Below, piece by piece: positions 44,004 to 52,228 of a stretch of DNA of 64,000 bases (position 1 is its first letter; the number at the start of each line of letters is the position of its first letter). This DNA is from Lichenicola sp964236105 (GTDB taxonomy: Bacteria; Pseudomonadota; Alphaproteobacteria; Acetobacterales; Acetobacteraceae), in contig CAXSBC010000007.1 in the NCBI GenBank assembly GCA_964236105.1, positions 186,001 through 250,000 of the forward strand, given 5' to 3'. The translations under genes and the position numbers were made by a program. Below the pieces are notes generated by a model. That model was given only the letters and a program-made list of their open reading frames with translations. It was not told the DNA's origin and made no database searches.

Positions 44004-46463
44004 ATGAAGTTCACCCTGTCCTGGCTGCGCGACCATCTCGACACCGGGGCGACGCTGGACGAGCTGGCGGCGAAGCTCAACCAGATCGGGCTCGAGGTGG
44101 AGGGCGTCGAGAACCGGGGTGCCGCGCTGGCGCCGTTCCGGACCGCGCGCATTCTCGAGGCACTGCCGCATCCGAATGCCGACCGGCTGCGGGTGTGCCG
44201 GGTCGATACCGGTGACGACGGCGAGCCGGTGCAGGTGGTGTGCGGGGCGCCGAACGCGCGGGCGGGGATCTCGGTGATCTTCGCGCCTCCGGGCACCTAC
44301 ATCCCGGGTAGTGCCATCACCATCAAGGCGGGCGCGATACGCGGGCAGAGCAGCGACGGGATGCTGTGCTCGCTGCGCGAGCTCGGGCTCGGCACCGAGC
44401 ATGACGGGATCGCGGAGCTGCCGGAGAACACCACGCCGGGGCAATCCTACGCCAACTTCGCCGGGCTGGACGATCCGGTGATCGAGATCGCGGTCACGCC
44501 GAACCGGGGCGACGCGCTGGCGGTGCGGGGCGTCGCACGCGACCTGGCGGCGGCGGGAATGGGGCGTCTGCGTCCCTGGCTGGCGCAGACGGTCGAGGGG
44601 ACGTTCGAAAGCCCGATCCGGTGGGAGGACGCGTTCGCCGAGGCCTGCCCGTTCGTGCTCGGGCGGACCATTCGCGGCGTCGTGAACGGGCCGTCGCCGC
44701 CATGGCTGCAGGAGCGGCTGAGCGCGGTGGGGCTGCGGCCGATCAGCGCGCTCGTGGATGTCACCAACTTCTTCGCCTTCGACCTCGGACGGCCGCTGCA
44801 CGTGTTCGATGCGGCCAAGGTGACGGGCGGGGTGCTGACGATCCGGCGCGGGCAGGGCGAGACGCTGCGCGCGCTGGACGGGCGGGACTACGTGGCCGAT
44901 GCCGGGGACTGCGTGATCGCCGACGCGGCGGGCGTGCAGTCGTTCGCCGGGCTGATGGGCGGTGCCGCGACGGGCGCGTCGGAGGGCACGACGTCGGTGT
45001 TCGTGGAGTGCGCGCTGTTCGATCCGGTGCGGATCGCGCTGTCGGGACGTCGGCATGGGCTGAACTCGGAGGCGCGGCAGCGGTTCGAGCGCGGGATCGA
45101 TCCGGCACTGCCGGCGGCGGCGCTTGAGGCCGCGACGCGGATGATCATCGAGCTGTGCGGCGGCGAGGCGAGCGAGGTCGTGCGGGCGGGCGAGGAGCCC
45201 GGCTGGCAGCGGCAGGCGTCGCTCCGGTTCGCCCGCATCGCCGGGCTCGGCGGCCTCGCGGTGGCGCCGGACGAGGCGGTGGCGTCGCTGGAGCATCTCG
45301 GTTTCGCGCTGCGCTCGCGCGACGAGGCGGGTGCGGTGTTCGAGGTGCCGTCCTGGCGCAACGACGTGGCGGCGCCGATCGCGCTGGCGCTGCAGCCGGG
45401 TGGCGGACATGACGAGACGGAGGCGAGACGCGGCGTCGAAGCGGTGGAAGCGGAGTGCGACCTGATCGAGGAGGTGCTGCGGCTGCGCGGGCTGGATGCC
45501 GTGCCGCCGGTGACGCTGCCGCCGATGTCGGTGGTGCCGCTGCCGTCGCTGTCGCCGCGACAGGTGCGCAGCGGCGTCGCGCGCCGGATGCTGGCGTCGC
45601 GCGGGATGGCGGAGTGCGTGGGGTTCAGCTTCACCGCGCGCGACCACGCCGCCCGGTTCGGGGAGGCGCCGGAGAGCCTGCATCTGCTGAACCCGATCGC
45701 CGCCGACCTGGACCAGATGCGGCCGACGCCGCTGGCAACGCTGGTGGAGGCGGCCGGACGGAACGCGGCGCGCGGGACCCTCGACGTGGCGCTGTTCGAG
45801 ATCGGCGCCGGGTTCGAGACGGGCGGGCAGCGGCTGCTGGCGGCGGGGTTGCGCTGCGGCCACACGCCGCGCCGTCCCGGGCAGGGGCAGCAGGCGGTCT
45901 CGGTGTGGGACGCGAAGGCTGACGCCATGGCGGTGCTGGGAGCGCTCGGCGTGCCGGCGGACGCGGTGTCGATCACGCCGGACGCGCCCGGCCACTATCA
46001 TCCGGGCCGGTCCGGCGTGCTGCGGCAGGGGCCGAAGATCGTGCTGGGACGGTTCGGCGAGCTGCATCCGGGGCTGCTGGCAGAGCTCGGCCAGGACCGG
46101 CCGGCGGCGGCGTTCGAGCTGTTCCTGGACGCGGTCGCCGATCCGAAGCGCAAGCGCCGGCCGGCACCGGATCTGCCGTCGCTGCAGCCGGTGCGGCGCG
46201 ACTTCGCCTTCCTGGTGGGGAGCGCGGTCGCCGCCGACACGCTGCTGCGGGCGGCGAAGGGGGCGGAGCGCAGCCTGATCGCCGGGGTCGGCCTGTTCGA
46301 TGTCTATGAAGGCGACCGGCTGCCGGCCGGGTCGAAGTCGCTGGCGATCGAGGTGGTGTTCCAGCCGCGCGAGCGCACGCTGACGGATGCGGAGCTGGAG
46401 GCGGCGTCGGCGAAAGTGGTGGCGGCGGTGATCAAGGCAACCGGGGGGACATTGCGCGCCTGA
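44004..46463 (+). CDS. pheT: Phenylalanine--tRNA ligase, beta subunit
   Basis: The 819-residue beta subunit provides tRNA binding and editing. The N-terminus is the OB-fold tRNA-binding domain (EVEGVENRGAALAPFRTARI, VVCGAPNARAGISVIFAPPG). The B3/B4 editing domain contains IGLRPISALVDVTN-like GLRPISALVDVTNFFAFDLG. The B5 domain follows, and the C-terminus is the anticodon-binding ferredoxin fold (VRRDFAFLVGSAVAAD). Length is normal. It is downstream of pheS in an operon. Confidence 0.97.
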   Translation: MKFTLSWLRDHLDTGATLDELAAKLNQIGLEVEGVENRGAALAPFRTARILEALPHPNADRLRVCRVDTGDDGEPVQVVCGAPNARAGISVIFAPPGTYIPGSAITIKAGAIRGQSSDGMLCSLRELGLGTEHDGIAELPENTTPGQSYANFAGLDDPVIEIAVTPNRGDALAVRGVARDLAAAGMGRLRPWLAQTVEGTFESPIRWEDAFAEACPFVLGRTIRGVVNGPSPPWLQERLSAVGLRPISALVDVTNFFAFDLGRPLHVFDAAKVTGGVLTIRRGQGETLRALDGRDYVADAGDCVIADAAGVQSFAGLMGGAATGASEGTTSVFVECALFDPVRIALSGRRHGLNSEARQRFERGIDPALPAAALEAATRMIIELCGGEASEVVRAGEEPGWQRQASLRFARIAGLGGLAVAPDEAVASLEHLGFALRSRDEAGAVFEVPSWRNDVAAPIALALQPGGGHDETEARRGVEAVEAECDLIEEVLRLRGLDAVPPVTLPPMSVVPLPSLSPRQVRSGVARRMLASRGMAECVGFSFTARDHAARFGEAPESLHLLNPIAADLDQMRPTPLATLVEAAGRNAARGTLDVALFEIGAGFETGGQRLLAAGLRCGHTPRRPGQGQQAVSVWDAKADAMAVLGALGVPADAVSITPDAPGHYHPGRSGVLRQGPKIVLGRFGELHPGLLAELGQDRPAAAFELFLDAVADPKRKRRPAPDLPSLQPVRRDFAFLVGSAVAADTLLRAAKGAERSLIAGVGLFDVYEGDRLPAGSKSLAIEVVFQPRERTLTDAELEAASAKVVAAVIKATGGTLRA

Positions 46464-46529
46464 GGCGGATTTGCCGTTGGTGCCGGAACGATCGGGCCGC
46501 TCATGCGTCCGGATGCCAGAGGGGACACC

Positions 46530-47849
46530 ATGACGCGCTGCGTGCCGATCGCCCTGTTGCTTGTGCTGGGCTCGGGGCCGGCAGCGATGGCCGATACGCG
46601 CGTCCAGGTGGGCCATGCGGTGTATGGCTGTGTCGATCCGCGGGCGACGCTTGCACTGGCCGGCCGCGACGGACGTCTGCATCCGGATGACTGGGTTGCC
46701 TCGGTGCGGCAGGGTGGACGCTGCTTCAAGCTGACGCCGGCGCTGCGGCTCGAGGTGATCATGCGCACCGCCGGACTGGCCCTGGTGCGCCGGGTGCCGC
46801 CGCGGGTCGGCGAGCCGCCGATCTATGTGCTGGCAGGGCAGCTCAGGACCGAGCGTCAACAGGAACCGAGCCGCAGGCGCGAGACCGGCGAGCCGGTCGC
46901 GGCCGCGCCGATGGCAAGTCCGCTCGCACCGCCGCCGGCACCGACGAATGCTCCCCCGGCGACGTCGCCCCCGGCGCCGTCTTCCGCTCCACCGGTTGCA
47001 ACGGCACCAGCGCCGACGGATACGACCGGCGCTGCCGGCGGCTCCGCAGCCGGTCCGGTCGCGCCGGCGCCCAGCGCGGTCGCGCCCGCCGTCGTGCCGC
47101 CGGTTCCACCAGCCGCTGCACTGCCAGCCGCTGCTCCGCCTGCCGCAGTGTCGCCGGCACCTCCCGCAGCATCGGGATCATCCTCGGCGGGGGTCAGTAC
47201 GCCCGCACCATCGCAGGCCGGCGGCACCGCGACGGTCACGCCGCCGCCGGCCGTGCCCGCTGCACCGGCTGGAGTTGCAACCGACACGCCAGTCGCACCG
47301 GCCCCCTGGCCACCGCGACAGGCTGCCGTGGCATCGGGCGGCTGGCTCGGGATCGGCGGCCTGATCGCAGGCCTGGTGACGCTGCTGCTGCTGGCCTTCG
47401 TGGCGGTGGCCTTTGCCGTGGCGCGGCGGCGACGGCATTTCGCGCATGTGGAGGAGGGCTGGCCGTCCCCCAAGGGCAGGGTGGCGCCCACACCGGCGGC
47501 CCGACCGGATGCGAAGCTGTTTCCGACGCCGCAGGCCTTCCGCCGGTACTGCGCCGGCGAACTGGAACGCGCGGGCTGGGTGACGCAGCTTGCCTTTCCC
47601 GGCGACGGCAGCGGCCCGGACATCGTCGGCCGGCGGGCGGGAACCGTCCTGGCCGTGCGTTGCCGCCTGTCGCCGAACGACATCACCAGCGAGATGGTCG
47701 ACGAGGCGCACGTGATGGGCACGAAGCAGGCGGCCTCGGTCACCATGCTGGCATCCAACGCGCCGTTCTCGCAGCGGGCACGCGACGAGGCGGTCCGTCA
47801 TCGGGTTCACCTGCTGCGCGACAACGAGCTGTCGGTGTTCGTCGGCTGA
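46530..47849 (+). CDS. Secreted-type, membrane-anchored protein with Mrr-like restriction-endonuclease domain
   Basis: A 439-residue multidomain protein. The signal-like N-terminus MTRCVPIALLLVLGSGPAAM precedes a small domain with two Cys (VYGCVDPRATLAL, GGRCFKLTPALR). A Pro/Ala-rich linker of about 150 residues follows, then a membrane helix near 275-300 (GLVTLLLLAFVAVAFAVARR). The C-terminal Mrr_cat-like domain (about 325-439) has FPGDGSGPDIVGRRAGTVLAVRCR. The usual D...QxK active site appears as Asp-(x)n-RCR, with Arg instead of Lys, so activity is uncertain. With one helix after a signal peptide, the C-terminal domain would be cytoplasmic. AGAGGGGA precedes the ATG. Confidence 0.68.
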   Translation: MTRCVPIALLLVLGSGPAAMADTRVQVGHAVYGCVDPRATLALAGRDGRLHPDDWVASVRQGGRCFKLTPALRLEVIMRTAGLALVRRVPPRVGEPPIYVLAGQLRTERQQEPSRRRETGEPVAAAPMASPLAPPPAPTNAPPATSPPAPSSAPPVATAPAPTDTTGAAGGSAAGPVAPAPSAVAPAVVPPVPPAAALPAAAPPAAVSPAPPAASGSSSAGVSTPAPSQAGGTATVTPPPAVPAAPAGVATDTPVAPAPWPPRQAAVASGGWLGIGGLIAGLVTLLLLAFVAVAFAVARRRRHFAHVEEGWPSPKGRVAPTPAARPDAKLFPTPQAFRRYCAGELERAGWVTQLAFPGDGSGPDIVGRRAGTVLAVRCRLSPNDITSEMVDEAHVMGTKQAASVTMLASNAPFSQRARDEAVRHRVHLLRDNELSVFVG

Positions 47850-47921
47850 AGACCGGGACGATCGGCGTCGCCAGCTGGGCTGTGGCCGTCAATCGGGTGG
47901 CCGCGTGACAGGCCGCAGCCC

Positions 47922-49619
47922 TTGACCGCGTGGTGGTGCGGCAGCGCCCGCAGCTTCCTCGATCTGCCGGACCGGACGCTGCTGGCGACGCTGTCGCATC
48001 ATGCGCTGCGCCGGTATCGCGTGAACGAGGCGCCGCAGCTGCGGGCCTGGGCCGTGCAGGCCTCGATCCTGCGCGAGGTGCTGCGGGCGGTATCCGACTG
48101 CGGCAGCTGGCAGGTGCTGCTGGAGTTCGAGATCCCCCGCCTGGGCGGCCGCCTCGATGTCGTGCTGCTGTCGCCGCGGGCGATCTTCGCGATCGAGTTC
48201 AAGGTCGGCGCCGGGAGCTTCGAGGGCGCGGATCGGCTGCAGCTCGACGGCTACGCGCTCGACCTGCAGGACTTCCACGCCGGCTGCCGCCGTCACCCGA
48301 TCCTGCCGATCCTGGTGGCGACCGATGCGGCGGTGTCGCCTGTCGCGCTGCCGCTGCTGCTGCCGGGCGTCGCCACCATCATGCAGGCCAACGCCGCCAG
48401 CCTGCCGGCGCTGGTGCGGACGCTGGACGCGCAGATGCCGGCGGTGGGGCAGAAGCTCGACGTGCGAGGCTGGGACAGCGCGCCGTATCGGCCGGTCCCC
48501 AACGTGATCGAGGCGGCCTGTCTGCTCTACGACCGTCACGAGGTGGCCGAGATCGCCAGCGCACGGGCCGACGCCGTCAACCTGACGCTGACCGCGGGGC
48601 GCATCGCCGCCATCCTGACGGAGAGCGAGGCGGCGGGCACCAAGACGATCCTGTTCGTCACCGGTGTCCCCGGGGCCGGTAAGACGCTGTGCGGCCTGAA
48701 CGCCGCGTTCTCGACCGTCTCCGATGCGGCGGGCGCCACCTTCCTCACCGGCAATCCGACGCTCGTGCACGTGCTGCGCGAGGCGCTGGTGCGCAACGTT
48801 GCCGGAACGCCGGCGGCACGACGGTTGGCCGCGCATCGGATGGAGGGGGTGATCCAGGCGTTGCCGCGGTTCCGCGACCTGTATGTGCAGCGCGCCGGCG
48901 AGACGCCGCCGGAGCGGGTCATGGTGATCGACGAGGCGCAGCGGAGCTGGACGCAGGCGCATGCGGTGGCCAAGACGCGGGACCGGCCGGTCAGGCTGGA
49001 TCGGTCGGAGCCGGCGCATCTGCTCGACATCCTCGACCGGCATGAGGGGTTTGCCGGGATCGTCTGCCTGATCGGCAACGGCCAGGAGATCCATGACGGG
49101 GAGGGCGGGCTGGCGGCGTGGGGTGCGGCCCTGGCCGAGCGGCCCGGGTGGCGGGTTCATGCGCCGCCGGCCGCGCTGTCGGATGCCGAGCCGCGCAACC
49201 GGCTGCCGGCGCTGCCGGGGCTGGCGACGGAGCCGGCCCTGCACCTGACGGTGCCGGTCCGGTCGTTGCGCCACGATGCGACGCCGCACTGGGTGGATGC
49301 GGTGCTGCGGGGCGATGCGGCGGCGGCACGCGACATCGTCGCCGTGCAGGGAGCCGTGCCGTTCCGGCTGACGCGCGATCTCGCCGCCCTGCGCGCCGGG
49401 CTTCGGCGGATGGCGCGCGGGGTGCACCGCGCCGGCCTCGTGGCCAGCGCCGGCGCGCGCCGGCTGCGGGCGGAGGGGCTCGGCTGCGAGCTCGCGCACA
49501 TGGAGGCCGATGCGGTGGCGCGCTGGTTTCTCGATAGCTGGCTGCGCGATCGCGACGTGCGTGCGTCGGATGCGCTGGAGCTGGTGGCCACGCAGTTCTC
49601 GGTGCAGGGGCTGGAGCTC
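47922..49619 (+). pseudogene. DUF2075 nuclease-helicase gene, 5' part (split by mobile element)
   Basis: The first 566 codons of an interrupted gene. A PD-(D/E)XK-like nuclease domain at the N-terminus has Asp79, Glu92 and Lys94 in LGGRLDVVLLSPRAIFAIEF. The DUF2075 helicase core has Walker A in VTGVPGAGKTLCG (about 246-258) and Walker B VMVIDEAQRSW (about 333-343). The TTG start at 47922 is preferred because homologues begin near AWWCGSARSFLDL. The frame runs on into the element and stops at 49727 with a foreign tail (RYYVAPATTRDLLLH). Family helicase motif VQGLEL is the last native sequence; the rest resumes at 53217. The truncated protein lacks the C-terminal motifs and is probably inactive. 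Confidence 0.88.
49612..49619. repeat. Target-site duplication, left copy
   Basis: TGGAGCTC immediately left of the element; the identical octamer is at 53209-53216. It encodes part of the codons for Leu-Glu-Leu in the VQGLEL motif of the interrupted gene. Confidence 0.92.
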
Positions 49620-49646
49620 CGGTATTATGTAGCACCTGCCACCACG
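49620..49646 (+). repeat. Left terminal inverted repeat of the element
   Basis: Begins CGGTATTATGTAGCACC and ends CCACCACG. It matches the complement of 53182-53208 at 26 of 27 positions; the single difference is T/C at the base after GCACC. Confidence 0.93.
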
Positions 49647-49745
49647 CGGGATCTTCTTCTACATCAACCGGTCACGACATACAGGACGCCGCTGATCGTC
49701 CCCGAACGGGAGGGCGGTGAGGTGTAGAGCGTCGTGCGCCGCTTT

Positions 49746-50615
49746 TTAGTCTGCGTCATTGTAAGTTTGGCAGTAGTCCAAACGTTCGACGCTGGCAGCG
49801 GCCCCTGGGGCGTTTTCGGGGCCGCCAAGTATGTAACAGAAGTGAAACCAGTGCGGGCGTTTGAAGGTGTCTTGCCACGTCAGTTCACCGAAAGCATACA
49901 GACGAACGGAACTGCCGCGAAGAATAGCGTCAACAAGAGCAGGCGGGTATTTCACTTGACTCCTCGCTACAATTCCGATCTGGTCGTCTTTAAATATAAT
50001 AGTACTGTTATTAACACCCTGAGCCGGAACTTTATTATCAATCACTTCGTAAATTTGTTTGGTAATGAGCGGGTATGCAAGTGCAGTAAGCCACATCTTT
50101 ATTTCAGTATGATAAGCAGGGGTTTCACCACCGTTCTTGAAATTAGCGCCGACAGACATATAAACGCCGTCTGGTGGAACTGGGTAAGCCGGCCTGACGA
50201 AATCAGTTTCGCTTCTAAACATATAAGCTCTGAGCTGTCGCTTCTCCGTGTCGCTAGAGACGTAAGCCTGCCAACTGGCGGCGCCAACAGCGCCGAGGGA
50301 AATGACGGTAGTGAGGATGACAAACACCGTAGCCCGTTTGGACCAGCGGAGGGCATCGTCGCCGCTTGTCTTGTTCTCTTGGTGATGGGCAGCGCTTTGT
50401 TGAACAAAGGAGCGAATGTTTTCGTTAAGTTGGTGAAGGTGTTTGCTGGACTCCCAAGAATGGTCCTCGGCGCTATTTTGATCTTGGTGGCAATCGAGGA
50501 GATCTTGTTGCTCGTTGTCTTTCCTAGGCTGTAACAATAGACCAGCGAAAATCAGAAGTTTTCCAACTATGGCTCTCGCAACCTGACCGTATGGCACCCA
50601 ATCGCCTCCAAGCAC
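49746..50615 (-). CDS. Passenger gene: membrane-anchored hypothetical protein
   Basis: A 289-residue protein of unknown function. A first hydrophobic stretch lies near residues 13-30 (AIVGKLLIFAGLLLQP), a charged helical region follows (about 30-90, Gln/Asp/His-rich), and a clear membrane helix is at about 95-115 (VFVILTTVISLGAVGAASW). The C-terminal domain begins EKRQLRAYMFRSE and contains NFKNGGETPAYHTEIKMWL, a pattern recalled from other uncharacterised membrane proteins (QLRAY, GxTPAY). Codon use and base composition are AT-rich relative to the flanks. The start overlaps the DUF6471 gene by 49 bases. An antisense frame (49734-50534) is rejected as a shadow. Confidence 0.65.
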   Translation of the reverse strand: MLGGDWVPYGQVARAIVGKLLIFAGLLLQPRKDNEQQDLLDCHQDQNSAEDHSWESSKHLHQLNENIRSFVQQSAAHHQENKTSGDDALRWSKRATVFVILTTVISLGAVGAASWQAYVSSDTEKRQLRAYMFRSETDFVRPAYPVPPDGVYMSVGANFKNGGETPAYHTEIKMWLTALAYPLITKQIYEVIDNKVPAQGVNNSTIIFKDDQIGIVARSQVKYPPALVDAILRGSSVRLYAFGELTWQDTFKRPHWFHFCYILGGPENAPGAAASVERLDYCQTYNDAD

Positions 50616-50797
50616 TGCACAAAGAACACAGCTGTAAAGCTGCCGCGTGCGATCTTGTTAGCGAGATTTCGTTCCGATTCCGAGATGCCTAATGGCTCTA
50701 ACTTGCTAGCCAGTTCCTTGTAGCTGATGTTCCGGCGCTTCAGCTCGGCCTTCAGAATGCCCTTCGTGTAGTCCGTCCATTCTTCGGCGCTATGCAC
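50567..50797 (-). CDS. Passenger gene: DUF6471 protein
   Basis: A 76-residue protein covering the DUF6471 family pattern: EEWTDYTKGILKAELKRRNI, YKELASKLEPLGI, NLANKIARGSFTAVFFVQCL and EAIG. The middle part looks like a helix-turn-helix (SYKELASKLEPLGISESERN), so a small DNA-binding regulator is likely, though the family function is not established. It is divergent from the transposase gene, and GATACGAT boxes lie in the gap. By position it could repress its own promoter and the transposase. Confidence 0.78.
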   Translation of the reverse strand: MHSAEEWTDYTKGILKAELKRRNISYKELASKLEPLGISESERNLANKIARGSFTAVFFVQCLEAIGCHTVRLREP

Positions 50798-50810
50798 AGC
50801 ACTATCCTCC

Positions 50811-50902
50811 GATACGATAGAAATATCATCGTATCTGATGTTTTATCCACTGACTACGGGATATGTCATTATCATATTCGGGGTGTTCACACCGGATACG
50901 AT
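50811..50902. promoter_or_regulatory. Divergent promoter region with three GATACGAT boxes
   Basis: GATACGAT at 50811-50818 and its exact complement ATCGTATC at 50828-50835 form an 8-base inverted repeat with a 9-base spacer, just upstream of the DUF6471 start. A third, direct GATACGAT lies at 50895-50902, three bases before the transposase ATG. A further dyad, ATATG-N7-CATAT, is at 50861-50877. The arrangement suggests a shared operator controlling both divergent genes; the binding protein is inferred. Confidence 0.65.
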
Positions 50903-50905
50903 GAC

Positions 50906-51883
50906 ATGGCTTCTCACTTCCTCCTCTCCGCCAAGGCCAGCACCCTCAGCCTCGTTGCTGTGCTGCGCCTGTCGGACCGTGACGCCGAGACGATGTTCGC
51001 GTCGATCCGCTGGACCGAGACCAACGGCAAGGCCGTGTGCCCGCACTGCGGCTGCCCGACCTTCTATGAGGCCCGCCGGCCGAGCGGTGCCCTGCGCTTC
51101 CGCTGCAAAGCGTGCCGCAAGGACTTCAGCCTGACCAGCGGCACCCTGTTCGCGTTCCACAAGCTGCCGTTGCAGACCTACCTCGCGGCGATCGTGATCT
51201 TCTGCAACGAGGTCAAGGGCAAGTCCGCCCTGGCCTTGAGCCGCGACCTCGACGTCCAGTACAAGACCGCCTGGGTGCTGAGCCACAAGCTGCGTGAGGC
51301 GATGGCGACCGAGATGAAGGGCTTCCGCCTCGGCGGCGAGGGCAAGACTGTGGAGGTCGATGGCGGCTACTTCGGCGGCTACATCAAGCCCGCCAATCAC
51401 CGCGAGAACCGGGTGGACCGCCGCCTGCTCCGCAACCAGAACGGCAAGCGCCAGTGCGTGGTCGTGATGCGTGAGCGCGACGGCCGGACCCTGCCCTCAG
51501 CGTTCCCCAGCGAGAGCGCAGCGGCGTCCTACATCCGTAGCCACGTCGCCCAGGGCACCGAGATCGTGGCGGACGAGGCGAACAGCTGAAACGCCCTCCA
51601 GGGCCGCTATCTGGTCAAGCGCATCAGCCATCAGCTTGCCTACTCGGCGGACGGTGCCTGCACGAACAACGCCGAGAGCTTCTTTAGCCGGATGCGCCGG
51701 GCCGAGCAGGGCCATCACCACCACATCGCCGGTGCCTACCTCGCCCGCTACGCCCAGGAGAGCGCGTGGCGTGAGGATCACCGCCGGGACGACAATGGGG
51801 CGCAAGTTCGTGGGGTGGCCGGGCTGGCGCTGCGGGCACGGACCAGCGTGGATTTCTGCGGGTATTGGCAGCGGAACGCTTAG
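50906..51883 (+). pseudogene. IS1595-family (ISXO2-like) transposase with in-frame stop
   Basis: The transposase frame spans 325 codons from ATG 50906 (MASHFLLSAKASTLSLVAVL). An N-terminal zinc ribbon (CPHCG, then CKAC) is followed by the DDE domain: first Asp in VEVDGGYFGGYIKP, second in IVADEANS, and the third acidic residue Glu in NNAESFFSRMRRAEQGHHHH. Codon 228 is TGA where the family has a Trp codon (ANS-W-NALQGRY), separating the second Asp from the Glu. Apart from this one codon the frame is intact to 51883, so loss of function looks recent, or readthrough occurs. Confidence 0.88.
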
Positions 51884-51961
51884 CAAGCGGCCGCCGTCGA
51901 AAGGGGATTCCCATCCGTTTCTAGATAGGATATCCTGCTCGACGGCGAGCCTTATTAGCGT

Positions 51962-52035
51962 TGGGGCGACCGGAGAGAATCGAACTCTCACCTCCCGGGT
52001 ACAAACCTGTCGTTCTGCCACTAAACTACGGTCGC
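51962..52035 (-). tRNA. tRNA-like gene inside the mobile element (anticodon UGU, Thr-like)
   Basis: The minus strand folds as a cloverleaf. The 7-bp acceptor stem is GCGACCG/CGGTCGC, the D stem GTTT/GAAC has a 7-base loop with GG, and the T arm is GAGAG-TTCGATT-CTCTC. The anticodon loop is TTTGTAC and an encoded CCA follows a C at position 73. The anticodon stem ACAGG/CCGGG has two A-G mismatches; CCTGT would pair perfectly. A G precedes position 1 and could pair with C73, as in tRNA-His. It may be a decaying tRNA-Thr(UGU), or a divergent functional tRNA. Confidence 0.6.
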
Positions 52036-52039
52036 CATA

Positions 52040-52079
52040 GCGGTCTGTCGTCTTCCCGGCAAGTTGGGCGACAGACCGC
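52040..52079. repeat. Perfect 11-bp inverted repeat next to the tRNA-like gene
   Basis: GCGGTCTGTCG (52040-52050) and CGACAGACCGC (52069-52079) flank an 18-base loop, four bases from the tRNA-like 5' end. It could be a promoter-proximal hairpin, an rRNA/tRNA processing signal or a recombination site. No T-run follows on either side. Confidence 0.6.
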
Positions 52080-52228
52080 GTCTCTACCGGACAGTAGGTA
52101 GCAGCAACGCATCCCCGCCGCAAGAACTCACTCAGAGTGCCGGAACATTTCACTCCATCCCCATGCTTAAGTGGGTTAGAGTGGCGTCGTGAATGTGGCT
52201 TCAAGACCGGTCCGGGCGAGTAAATGTT

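Noticed and set aside
42711..46859. Very long minus-strand open frame of 1,382 codons
   Set aside because: It lies opposite pheS and pheT, is rich in Arg, His, Gln and Pro as expected of a shadow frame in GC-rich DNA, and matches no family.
49734..50534. Plus-strand open frame of 266 codons inside the mobile element
   Set aside because: It is antisense to the minus-strand membrane protein, which has a clear membrane helix and recognisable QLRAY and GETPAY segments. The plus product looks random by comparison.
50792..50905. Longer transposase start at 50792
   Set aside because: It would add 38 AT-encoded residues across the promoter boxes. Family members begin near MASHFLLSAKA, so the ATG at 50906 is preferred.
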